Assembly: GCA_009823505.1 (NCBI GenBank)
Contig: VZQC01013306.1
Coordinates: 200,596-264,595, forward strand
Length of the DNA: 64,000 bases
Reading direction: 5' to 3'
Origin: Rhizomys pruinosus
Lineage: Eukaryota; Chordata; Mammalia; Rodentia; Spalacidae
Of the stretch, positions 54,886 to 64,000 are shown piece by piece. How positions within the stretch are numbered: the first letter of the stretch is position 1; every line of letters begins with the position of its first letter. Position numbers and translations under genes: made by a program. The notes under the pieces were generated by a model that saw only the letters and a list, made by a program, of their open reading frames with translations, was not told the DNA's origin and did not search any database.

Positions 54886-55780
54886 CATTGTCTTAGATTG
54901 TCTGCCTGTCTTTGGCACCTGACTCTGCCCCTAGGTGAGAATGGCTTGTATTAATTCATGACATGGGGTGGAACAATAGCAAGTGATGTATACGGGGGCA
55001 TGATGCAGAGGTCTAGGATTGGGAGAGAGACATCATTCTGTTTATATAAAAAATGGGCTATAAACAATAAATTGAATCTCCATGTTCAGGTCTGTTATTT
55101 CCATTCGTAGGTAAGGTAAACCCATCAGGCTGTGTTTGAGTGTTGGGTCCTAGTGGGAAATTGGCTGGGAAGAACCAATCGGGTGCCAGCCTGTGAATTC
55201 CCCATCCGAGTCAACAGCAGGATGACTGGTATGAGTGGTGCAGAAATAGACTGAGGAGTGCTGATCAAGCATCAGTCTGAGAGGCCCAACAATGGGATCA
55301 GTGGGTAGTGTAGGTGTTAGGTGCTAATGGGTGGGCTAGAGAAGGGTTATCAACCACTAGCTCATAAAGTTAGCAAATAGCCTTCTTTTTCCTTTTTCCC
55401 TTTCCCTTTAATCCAGCAGGTGAGGGTTGCCTCTTTGAACACAGGGGAACCCAAACTACACTCCATGAGCACATGGAGCAAACTTTCCTTATGATAATAT
55501 AATCTCAAAAGAACTAAATCAAATTTAATAAGAGCATTAATTCTTTCTGAGGGCAATTCTTTCATCACAGCACTAGCTCTCTTCAGGCCCTAACTCATCA
55601 TGTTTCACTACTGCCGCACAGTTTCTACATAGGAACCTTGGAAGAAAGGTCCAAATCAAAGCAGTGGTCGGAAGTGGGGGAGGATATTGCCAGAATGGCA
55701 AATCAGGAGGGCTTTAGATTGAGGTGGCTTCAGTTCCCCGAGAACCTATGGATGGAAATTTGCATACAACTCACAGTAAA
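54886..55780. other. No recognised feature
   Basis: Of mixed composition; parts may be old L1 3' UTR but no block is clear enough to call. Confidence 0.3.
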
Positions 55781-56290
55781 ATGTCAGATGCAGGAGTGAC
55801 CTCCATCTTTTGCTGTGAGTTGTATTCAAGATATGCTTGTCTGTAAATATAAGATTCCGCAGTTAGTGTAGGATAAGAAATTCCATTTGTTTAGAGATAT
55901 GACCCTGATAGGTTTTTCTCTAGGCTCTATGTCCACTCCAGCTCTGTGCATTTGGCCGGGTTTATAGTGGGTCTCATGGGTTCAATCCCATTGAGAGGGT
56001 TCCAAGTTTATAGCTGTTGAGCATCCCTCAGACAACAGTGCCTCTATTGCACTAATAGAGGTAGTTTACTGGGCAGCTCATCATGGCTGTTAGAGTTTGG
56101 CACTGGATTGTACCATTGACTGCTTTTCTTTCACAGAAGTGCACACATTGTCTAGCATTATGAGTGCTTTACTTCAGATAGAAAAGTTGCAAGTCTGTTC
56201 CTGTTCCGTTAATCTACGTCCTATCCCTGAAGTACATCTTGTTCTGAACAGTAGGGTCTTACTTTCTATTTCTGGTAGATAATAAAGAGC
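55781..56290 (-). repeat. L1 3'-UTR-like, antisense
   Basis: GTCTGTAAATATAAGATTCC, GTGTAGGATAAGAAATTCCA and the blocks after it follow the same order as 3360-3560 in the antisense L1 3' UTR fragment. Confidence 0.45.
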
Positions 56291-56299
56291 TTTGGAGAA

Positions 56300-57045
56300 A
56301 GCCTGCTTTGTTTTGATAGACAACTGGCCAGACACAGAATATATACATCTGAAGAATCCCCATTCCCAGGAGTGACATCCATAACTGAACCTCTACACCC
56401 AGAATGAGGGGCAGAGAGAAAAAGAGTGCATCCCTCAATTCTCACCAGTAATGTTTTCTTACACAATAGCAAGGCAAAGAGAAGGCCACAACTAGTAAAC
56501 CTCCAAGGAATGGGAGTCCCAAGAGTGTATATCCCTGGATGGGGCCCCTATATTAAACCTCACCTACCCATGGCTCAGGGATCCTTGCAGAAGAGGGGGC
56601 AGAAAGATTGTAAGAACCAGGACTGGAGCATGAATGAAGAGAAGCAGTGGCTTACAATAGGCTGTAAGCTTTCACATGTAAACCTGTGGCAATGTAGGCA
56701 TCAGACACAGGACCCATGCCAACAGGGACAAGGTCTCAAAGCAGAGCAAGAGAAATGGATGAGGGACTGACCCTACACTGAGAACTACAAGCGTCTGAGT
56801 ACTTTTGGGTGAAGAAGAGTATGCTTTCCCTAGTGTTCCTAGATGTGCTGAGACTCTGGAAGATCTATTTGCATAGAAGGATATCTTGGGTTTGGGAGCT
56901 TGGGTGGATGGGGCTTATCTTGGACATTGTAATGTATGAGTTCTGATGGGGAGTTGGGGCATGGAGGGGACTGGGTTTGATTGGGAACCATTGTATAAGT
57001 TGTACAAATGCTCAATAAAAAGACTGCTAAAAATGTCAGATCCTA
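56300..57045 (+). repeat. L1 3'-UTR-like, sense
   Basis: TTAAACCTCACCTACCCATG, GGACTGGGTTTGATTGGGAA and the AAATGCTCAATAAAAAGACT end match the other 3'-end-like elements (46106, 60540). The 114-codon frame at 56426 has no domain and is rejected. Confidence 0.45.
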
Positions 57046-57294
57046 AAAAAATGAAGCATATGTTTAACCTGATCTCTAATTAGAGTCTTTGGGAGTGTTA
57101 GTATAGAGTAACCAATGGAAAAAAATTGCGGAGCCTTGCTTCTATGCACACCTCATCAGAGGTTCCCTGGTGTGCATTCATGGGAATTTTGACTTTTTGG
57201 AGATTGTGAATGATGGGTGGACAAGTAATCTAAAATTTAAATCTCTTTATCTTTCTAATAGTATATAATAGAGGTTATGAAGACATACAAACTG

Positions 57295-57430
57295 TCTAGT
57301 GTGGTGGTGCAGACCTACTTGGCAGCTGAGTGTGGCGGTGCACAGCTGCCATCCTAGCACTTGAGAGGCTGAGAAAGGAAATTACAAGTTCACCTGGAAC
57401 ACATGGTCAGACATTATCTTAACAACAACA
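57295..57430 (+). repeat. Degraded B1-like sequence
   Basis: Two partial B1 heads (CTAGTGTGGTGGTGCAGACC and CTGAGTGTGGCGGTGCACAG) in tandem, with GCACTTGAGAGGCTGAGA. Confidence 0.6.
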
Positions 57431-57479
57431 GTTTAAAATATATGAATATGCTAAGGAGCATGTTCATTCACAAGAGTTA

Positions 57480-57614
57480 TATTTTATTTATTTATTTTAA
57501 ATTTTTTAAAAATTTTTATTTATTTCAGTACGTGTATGAATGTACTGTCTGCATGCAGGTGTGTGCACCCGTGTCGTGCAATGCCGCGGAGGTCAGAAGA
57601 GGGTGTCGGATTCT
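57480..57614 (-). repeat. B2 SINE, 3' half only
   Basis: From the A/T tail through TGTACTGTCTGCATGCAGGT to GGAGGTCAGAAGAGGGTGTC; the tRNA head is absent (5' truncation). Confidence 0.93.
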
Positions 57615-59495
57615 GGCTGAATGCTTAAAGGGGAGTAATATAAGCAATTGCATATCAAGGGAAGGAAGCATCATTTTTTTTTTATATTTAGTTTGATTTC
57701 TTTTCAAGTCATATTCGTGTCATTCAGAGTTTAAGGTGAAGATAATAACAGAACCAATATGTTGTAGTGGGGATATCTAAGCAAAGATCACACACCAAAC
57801 AATATAAACACTGTGACAAAGTGTGCTCCCTTTTCTGTTAATAACCAGTTCTCTTAACTACAAAGAGAAACATTCAATGGACAATATCATTGCAAGTGAC
57901 TACTATTTAGTAAGCTGCCATTGTTTATTCTACTTAAAGAGAACAAATTTCCTCACATTTAAACTTTGTGTCACTTTAGGTGTAGGAACTACACCGAGGT
58001 GCGTAAAGACTGCCATTGTTCCCTGAGAGGTTCTTATTTTGTTTTAAATAGTCCATTCCCTTTGTTCAGGGCATGGGGAATGAATCTGTAAAACACAAAC
58101 ACAGCAGTTCATAGGCATAGAGGCCATGCAAAGTGATTTTCTCTTGGCAAAGTATTACATGGATAATATATACAAGCAGCTCTAAAAGTATGTGTCATGC
58201 TGTTTCCGTGGCTCTTATCTATACACTCTACATTTCTGGAAAACACAATTATTGTTTGTGTTTGTTGGTATTTTTCTTAATAGCCTGTTTGCATTTAGGT
58301 AGTGAAGGGAAATACATTCTTTATGGAATGGAATTTAAAAGGAGACAGATGTTTTTCCTAGATGCTTTAGATTTTACTTTTCTGTAATATATTTAAATTG
58401 CATGATAAACTTTAGGTTGTAGATAAACAGAAAATAAAGTTGTTTATTCTTAGCATCTAAATCTACTTATCTTAGCAATGTATCACATGCCAATAGATTG
58501 CAATACAAGAAGATTATAAACTGATGGTTAATAATGGCAACACAAAACATTAAGGCAAATGACATTTACATAAGTATCTTGATCTTAATACATGTAATTT
58601 ACATATGAAAATTTAATCACCATAGAGATAAACAGCTGCAATGTTTAATTAAACTCTCCACACAAAATCAGCTTGCACGAAGTAGTTTGTCACTGCTAAT
58701 TCATCACAATTCTCTTAAGTATTCTTTAAAATAAAAATGCAAAATAAATGACTCTTATTGATAATTTAACTTCTGGTTACTTTGTATTTTAATTGTATCA
58801 TCAAAGCCTGTTGAGAATACGATAAAGATTCTAGGATCGTTTTCACTCTGTTTAGAAGGCAATAACATAAATATATAGAAAACAAATGTATTTGTTTACA
58901 AAGTTATAAGGGTCATCAACAAAATAGCACAAAGGCTAATTTAAGGAATTTTAATGCCCAACTAAGTGTGGGTAATGAAGGGATGTAAATGTCTTTCTCA
59001 ATGGAACTTTTAAAGAAAGAATGTATTTTATACAGAAATTAATGCCAACATTAACAGAAAGAGAGAAAAAGAGAGAGAGGGAGAAGCTAGGTCAGAATGC
59101 ATAAAAGATTGTATTTTAGGACAAAAGCACTAACAAATAGAAATGGAGTGTTAACACTGAGTACTTGGAAGTCATCTTTGAGCCATCAGACACAGAAAAT
59201 TACAGATTTTGGTTATCTACATCTTCCCTAAGCATATGCATTTACCCCTTTATTTATTTGAAAAGTGAAAGATGCCTTATATGCTTAGTGCTGTACACCA
59301 GCTAGAACAATGTCCTATGCAGAAAAGTCACCCAAGGATATTTCTATTAGTCATAGTTTTCCTTTGTAGATAGAGATTTAAAACACAGACATATGAGGTA
59401 CTCAATCAAGTTCATGGCAAAGCAAAAGCTTTTGTTGTACAGTTGTGCTTTATATATTCAGTATTTTGCATGTAAATTTAGATAGCTGGACAACA

Positions 59496-59579
59496 ATATA
59501 ACAATATAACAAAATACACACAATTCATTAAGAAAAGATAAAACAATATAACAAAATATATACAATTCATTAAGTAAAG
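59496..59579. repeat. 42-bp tandem duplication
   Basis: ACAATATAACAAAATACACA / ...CAATTCATTAAGAAAAGATA occurs twice in direct succession with a few differences. Confidence 0.85.
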
Positions 59580-60437
59580 ATAACAAATTGAAACTGGATA
59601 ATGATTTTCATACATTCATTGGTAGAATATGTCTTAATGTGATAACATCCAAATTCTCTTTCAAGATGGGCTTCCCAAGTAGTCACAGTTGTCTAGACTA
59701 AATAAAAGCTCTCATTCCCAAGTCCAACAGTGATACATTATTAAATATATGAATTTTAATAACACTTTGCTTTTGAATCTGTAAATTTTAAACATATAGG
59801 CATTAACTGTCTCATATCTCTGCAGAAATTAAACCAAGAATAATAACAAAAAATGGAAGAATAAACCATGATATGGGGAGCCAGAAGGTACAGCATCTCA
59901 GTGACTGATTCTAAGCAAAATCTACTGCATTTATTCACATTCATTTCTACATTTTACAGGAAGCAGTTCATCTTGGAGTTGGGTGGTTCTCATTTTCTCC
60001 TTTGCGAAACAACATTATGGCTTAGACAATCTGAAGTCTTATGCTTGAAGTGTTCAAGTTCCTGTGATGTTTTTCACATTTTTAAATATTCAGATACAAT
60101 TTGGGCACAAAATACAGTGAGATAAATCTGTGGTATACTGCACTTCTAAATTATCATGAAAAAATAATGAATTTTATCAGGAAGGTTTAAAAATATTTTT
60201 TTTTTGGCTTATCAATCCTTGCTCAGGAGCTGCATGAACCTTTGCTAAGAAGACTCAATACTCTAATCTAGTTTTCAGGGATGGTCTGTTGACTGACTTT
60301 CACTCATCATTTTTGAGTTCTAAGGCCATCAGTGGTTCTCAGGACTTTAGTCTAAAAGATGTTGCTTCAAGTATTTAATCACGTTCCTGTTGTCTTCAGG
60401 AACCATAGCCCCAGCTTCCTCCTACAGCTGAACATCC

Positions 60438-60478
60438 AAACATCTATCCATCCATCCATCTATTCATCCATCCATTCA
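60438..60478. repeat. (ATCC)n imperfect microsatellite
   Basis: ATCCATCCATCC with CTATTC interruptions. Confidence 0.9.
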
Positions 60479-60539
60479 AATATCTGATATTTATTGCCTA
60501 TCAGTTCTTATTACTATGTTAAATTCAGAGCATGTACTT

Positions 60540-60830
60540 CCACATTGTTGAAGAACTTTGAGATGATATCAAAACAAGCAGGACCAGATACCAAGGGGTG
60601 AACTCACATAGAGGGACATCTGGGTACACAAACTTTACTCAGTAGGCCTTAACGTATATAACAGAATATATGAACTCTAGAAAGGGGATCATTGAGGGGT
60701 ACAGATAAGGGAGGAGGTATAAGTATCAAATGCATGAAAATTCAATAAAATAATAATATAATTAACACATTATTTCAATAAAATAATAATATAATTAATA
60801 ATAAAATTAATAATATAATATAATTTCTAT
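60540..60830 (+). repeat. L1 3'-end-like fragment with duplicated tail
   Basis: AGGCCTTAACGTATATAACA, then AAATGCATGAAAATTCAATAAAATAATAAT (split), like the end of 46106-47012. The TTCAATAAAATAATAATATA tail is repeated at 60735 and 60773. Confidence 0.45.
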
Positions 60831-61048
60831 TCTGTGTGGGTGTGTATATGTATTTATAAGTGAGTGATTAATTATCTACTATCTATATTCATTTATCTAG
60901 AATCTTTTTATTCAAAGATATTATGAGTGGCAATATTTTGTTTACTGACATATTAAGAAACATAGAAAATTGATATCTAACACTTTAGACACTTTAGTTC
61001 AAATCCTGAACTTCTACTAAGCAATCTTTTGATAAATGAGCTAAATAT

Positions 61049-61128
61049 TTAGCCAGAGATGTACCTTAGTGCTAGTCTGCCTGCCTAGCATGCTTGAGGC
61101 CCTGAAATTGATTCCCAGCACTAAAACA
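61049..61128 (+). repeat. ID-like SINE
   Basis: GATGTACCTTAGTGCTAGTC...GCCTAGCATGCTTGAGGCCC then GATTCCCAGCACTAAAAC: the tRNA-Ala-derived ID layout with A and B boxes. Confidence 0.75.
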
Positions 61129-61960
61129 AGACTCTTGTCTTTTGTTGAAAGTTAAGCCTGCTGAATTGAATTTGAAATGTACTATCCTGCATGGACAATT
61201 TATTAAATATTCCATATTTTCAAACCTGTGTTCATTTGGCAGAAGCCCAAACTTCTGCATTCATGTTAGTAAATGAAAACTCTCTTGATATTTTCCCAAT
61301 ATTATATACTTGACTCTTCTGTATCTGATTAGGCATTTTTATACCCATATTCTATTAGTTTATTTCAGAATTAATTAAAGTACACATGGTAAGGCAGAGA
61401 TATCAAATAGAAAACTCTTTTTATCTGACACAGCCCGTAGTAAGCACAGGATTTAAATTATGGGCCACAAAGCACAGTGCTTCAGTACCTCATCAGAGAT
61501 AGATCAGCTCAGCAGACATTATTAACACAGTTTCCTTTATTTTATTCATTCTCCAGCATCATCACAGAGATTAAGTCATTCATATAAAACTAAGTCATAA
61601 TTTTTTTTGGTGTATGATTTTTATTTTTAGACAAATCCTAAAGATATTACAGTTTCTCTGATGTTACAAAACTATGCAAACATTAACTCCAAGAACATTA
61701 AACCATATATTCATGAGGATATATTTCCATCACACTTAATAACTTGGATTTTTGAATGAATTCTAGTGAAAAATGTGTGTGGAAAATTTTATATGGAATT
61801 TTTTTCACGATTCTGCAATGAAGAAAAAAAAAGAAATCACTGCTGAATTATAGTGGTACAACAATGTTAAAGTGAACCTAAGACCTCTGGAGTAATCCAT
61901 TATACTTTACCATCCTCACAGCCTACCCTCTCTTAGATTAATAAAAAGGAATTGATGCAA
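61129..61960. other. No recognised feature
   Basis: AT-rich spacer of about 830 bases. Confidence 0.35.
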
Positions 61961-61961
61961 A

Positions 61962-61998
61962 TTACTGTACTGTACTGTACTGTACTGTACTATACTGT
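61962..61998. repeat. (TACTG)n microsatellite
   Basis: Seven TACTG pentamers, the sixth a variant (TACTA). Confidence 0.95.
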
Positions 61999-62087
61999 GT
62001 TGGTGGGTTATGGTTACACTGAAGACCTCACAATGTAAGGTGGAGTCTTAGGCTTAAAGTTTTTCATGCTGCATTTTTTTGGAGATT

Positions 62088-62253
62088 TTTTTGTTTGTTT
62101 GTTTGTCCTTTTTTTGTTTGAGACAGGGTATTCCTGTAGCCCGGCAGGCTTGAAACTCACTATGTAGACCAGGCTGGCCTTAATTTCACAGAGATCTGCC
62201 TGCTCCTGCCTTGAGAATGCTGGGATTAAAGGTGTGCACCACCTGGTTTGGCT
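62088..62253 (-). repeat. B1 SINE
   Basis: GTTTGTTTG-rich tail, GAGACAGGGTATTCCTGTAG, TATGTAGACCAGGCTGGCCT, GGTGTGCACCACCTGG. Confidence 0.93.
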
Positions 62254-62649
62254 CATGCTGAATTTTAGAACTTTGTAATTTTAATACTTAGGTGCTGAGG
62301 TTCCCATTGGTACTTCAGTTGTAAACTTTTGTCCTTTTTCCCTCAATCAGTTTTCATGTATTTCTTACTCTTCCTTTTATGCTCATTTGTAGCTTTATAA
62401 ATCAAAGCACATATGAACCATTTCAGATTCCTACTTATTTTTTGTCACTTAACTGTTCTAAAGTATATTTTTTTATGGATTCTGTAATCTCCCCTTTACA
62501 TACATCCTAAGACATCCAATGGATTAATAAAACCATGGATAGTACAAAATCTTATATAATTTTATATTTCTCATATATTTGTAGTTACGGTTTAATTTAT
62601 GAAGGAAATTAATTTCAATAAAAAGTAACTAATAATGAGATAGAACAAA
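62254..62649. other. No recognised feature
   Basis: AT-rich spacer. Confidence 0.3.
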
Positions 62650-63400
62650 CAACAACGTACTGTAAAATATGGAACCGGGGGCGGTATTTTCCAAAATGAA
62701 GGCAGCTGGGTGCATTCTGAGCAGTTAAGGCAAAACTGGGAAAGGGGACTTAGGGGCCCCCAAGAGATGTGGGAAGCATTGGAGGTGGTCTGAGGGCATT
62801 TGGATCATTAGTGACTACAATTTGGTGCTATAGATGTTGCTGGAAGGCACAGGGAGACAGCAGGGATAGCCCCGTGCTGGCTGCGCCTTTCTCCTGCTGA
62901 GCCCAGATACAGACATTGGTGCCTGGCCCTTAGGGATTGGTGGGTAGATTTTGGGTGGTGTAGGGCGGTTCAGCTCACCAGGTGGGTGATTGGGGCTCAC
63001 CCCACTTGGATGTGAGCAACTCCAGCTGCTTTGTAGCAGAGGCATTATGACCTTTAGCCCACAAGGCTGGGAGTGCCTGGGGCCAAAGAGCTTCGAGTTT
63101 CACAAGCCTGGAGGGGATGGGGCCCGGCTTGTGTGTTGCATTGCTTAGGCCATTGGGTGGAACAGTTTGTTGGTTGGCTGAGGGGTATTGGTCTGTACAG
63201 TTTTACAATAAAGTTGAGATTTTGTAGCCTAAAGTATCTACACCTCTACAATAATTAAGAGTTCAAGAAAAACACTTGAAGACTATAACCAGAATCAGTG
63301 TCAGCTCAATAAATACCTTCACATTAGAACCACACCCAACACAAGCTACCCGAACGTCTAAAGCTCAATGAAAAAAATAATAATAATAATAATACAAAAG
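62650..63400 (+). promoter_or_regulatory. L1 5' UTR (inferred)
   Basis: A GC-rich stretch (62680-63200) unlike the surroundings lies directly upstream of an L1 ORF1-like region in the same direction, which is where the L1 internal promoter resides. I cannot show monomer repeats. The exact 5' end is uncertain. Confidence 0.5.
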
Positions 63401-64000
63401 ACTCAAATGGTCCTCTGCCAAATACCAATACTCCTATTCAAGTACTTTGTAGGGAAGAGTCCTTGGATGTAACTCAGGATATAGACCTTAAAAGAACAAT
63501 TATAAATACAATTAGAGAAATTAAGGAGTTGAGGGAATTTAAGGAGCTTATAAACAAGGAAGTCAGGGACCAAAAAAAGACAGGGATACATTAATTGAAA
63601 GAGGACAAGGATCAATTGTGGAATGAAATTACAAAAGTTATAGAAACATTGAAGAGAATTCAAGTTGAAATGAAAAAAAGAAAAGGATGAGAAGTTTTTA
63701 AAATGTTTTCTGTGTATTAGTGTACTGTCTGCTTGTACGTTAGTACATCCGTGTCGTGCAATGCCGCGGAGGTCAGAAGTGGACATCAGATTCCCCTGGA
63801 ACTGGAGTTAAAGACGGTTCTTAGCCTCCATGTGGGTGCTGGGAATCGAACCCTGGTCCTCTGCAAGAGAAGTCCGTGCTCTTAACCACTGAGCCATCTC
63901 TCCAGCCCCCGAGAAACTCTTAATAATAGAATGGATGAAATAGAAAAAAGAATATCAAGATTAGAAGATAGTATGGAATAATTAGATAAAGCAAGTAAAG
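63400..64000 (+). pseudogene. L1 ORF1 N-terminal region, interrupted, runs off the window
   Basis: In one forward frame 63408-63590 reads ESLDVTQDIDLKRTIINTIR then EIKELREFKELINKEVRDQ, a coiled-coil pattern like L1 ORF1p. A stop follows at about 63593, then more coiled-coil sequence. A minus-strand B2 interrupts it at 63700-63907. On the far side (63910-64000) NNRMDEIEKRISRLEDSME continues the ORF1p coiled coil before another stop. The chaperone and RRM domains would lie beyond the window. Confidence 0.7.
63700..63907 (-). repeat. B2 SINE inside L1 ORF1
   Basis: Minus-strand B2 without the internal duplication: TGTACTGTCTGCTTGTACGT...CTGGAACTGGAGTTAAAGAC...CATCTCTCCAGCCCC. GAGAA flanks both ends. 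Confidence 0.95.

Larger units (their letters stand above)
57615..60537. other. No gene recognised
   Basis: About 2.9 kb of AT-rich DNA with few repeats. Contains a tandem 42-bp duplication (59496-59579) and an ATCC run (60438-60478). The lack of recognisable repeats could mean old unique sequence. Confidence 0.35.

Noticed and set aside
56426..56770. 114-codon forward frame
   Set aside because: Falls in an L1 3'-UTR-like repeat; composition and context give no coding support.

Overview
This is mammalian nuclear DNA from a muroid rodent. It is AT-rich and densely seeded with B1 SINEs, B2/B3 tRNA-derived SINEs, ID-like pieces, LINE-1 fragments of several ages and long microsatellites. B1 and B2 together point to Muroidea. 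The B2 consensus, with TGCATGCAGACAGTACATTCATACACATAC near its 3' end read in two halves, does not look like the usual mouse or rat form, but I cannot name the species. I found no host protein-coding exon or classical RNA gene, so the window is intergenic or intronic.

The centrepiece is a complete, old endogenous retrovirus at 8127-16487 on the + strand. Two LTRs of 310 and 314 bp (TG...CA) are flanked by a perfect 6-bp target duplication (ATTTTA). Behind the 5' LTR is a primer-binding site like tRNA-Lys(CUU). It is followed by gag (MPMV/type-D-like matrix and two zinc knuckles), a pro frame carrying dUTPase and then protease, pol (RT, RNase H, integrase) and env. The gag-pro and pro-pol -1 frameshift signals are still readable in the correct registers. 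Env is of gammaretroviral type (CWLC in SU, a CX6CC-like TM ectodomain), so the provirus has the chimeric layout of type-D betaretroviruses. Every gene is broken by stops, frameshifts or deletion. The LTRs differ at roughly 9-10% of positions by eye, so it is a fossil.

The provirus sits in a nest. An antisense LINE-1 running from about 19510 down to about 5690 was hit by a 581-bp solo LTR (7415-7995, 4-bp duplication CTTG), by the provirus, by B1 and B2 SINEs, and by a mid-repetitive element that itself holds an L1 3' end.

Layout: 1-5690, unrecognised AT-rich DNA, L1 3'-UTR-like pieces, B1 and B3; 5690-19510, the nested L1/LTR/provirus stack; 19500-25200, B1 and B2 copies, mid-repetitive elements and an L1 RT fragment; 26430-27800, antisense L1; 28090-28540, AT/TG repeat; 32487-33991, a younger 5'-truncated L1 with an open ORF2 C-terminus and 17-bp target duplication; 40350-41700, two B2 copies and an L1 tail; 42370-43095, a 19-bp minisatellite followed by TCC-rich and TTAA-rich tracts; 43097-57614, SINEs, mid-repetitive elements and L1 3'-UTR-like pieces; 57615-62650, mostly unrecognised; 62650-64000, the 5' end of a sense L1 that runs off the window.
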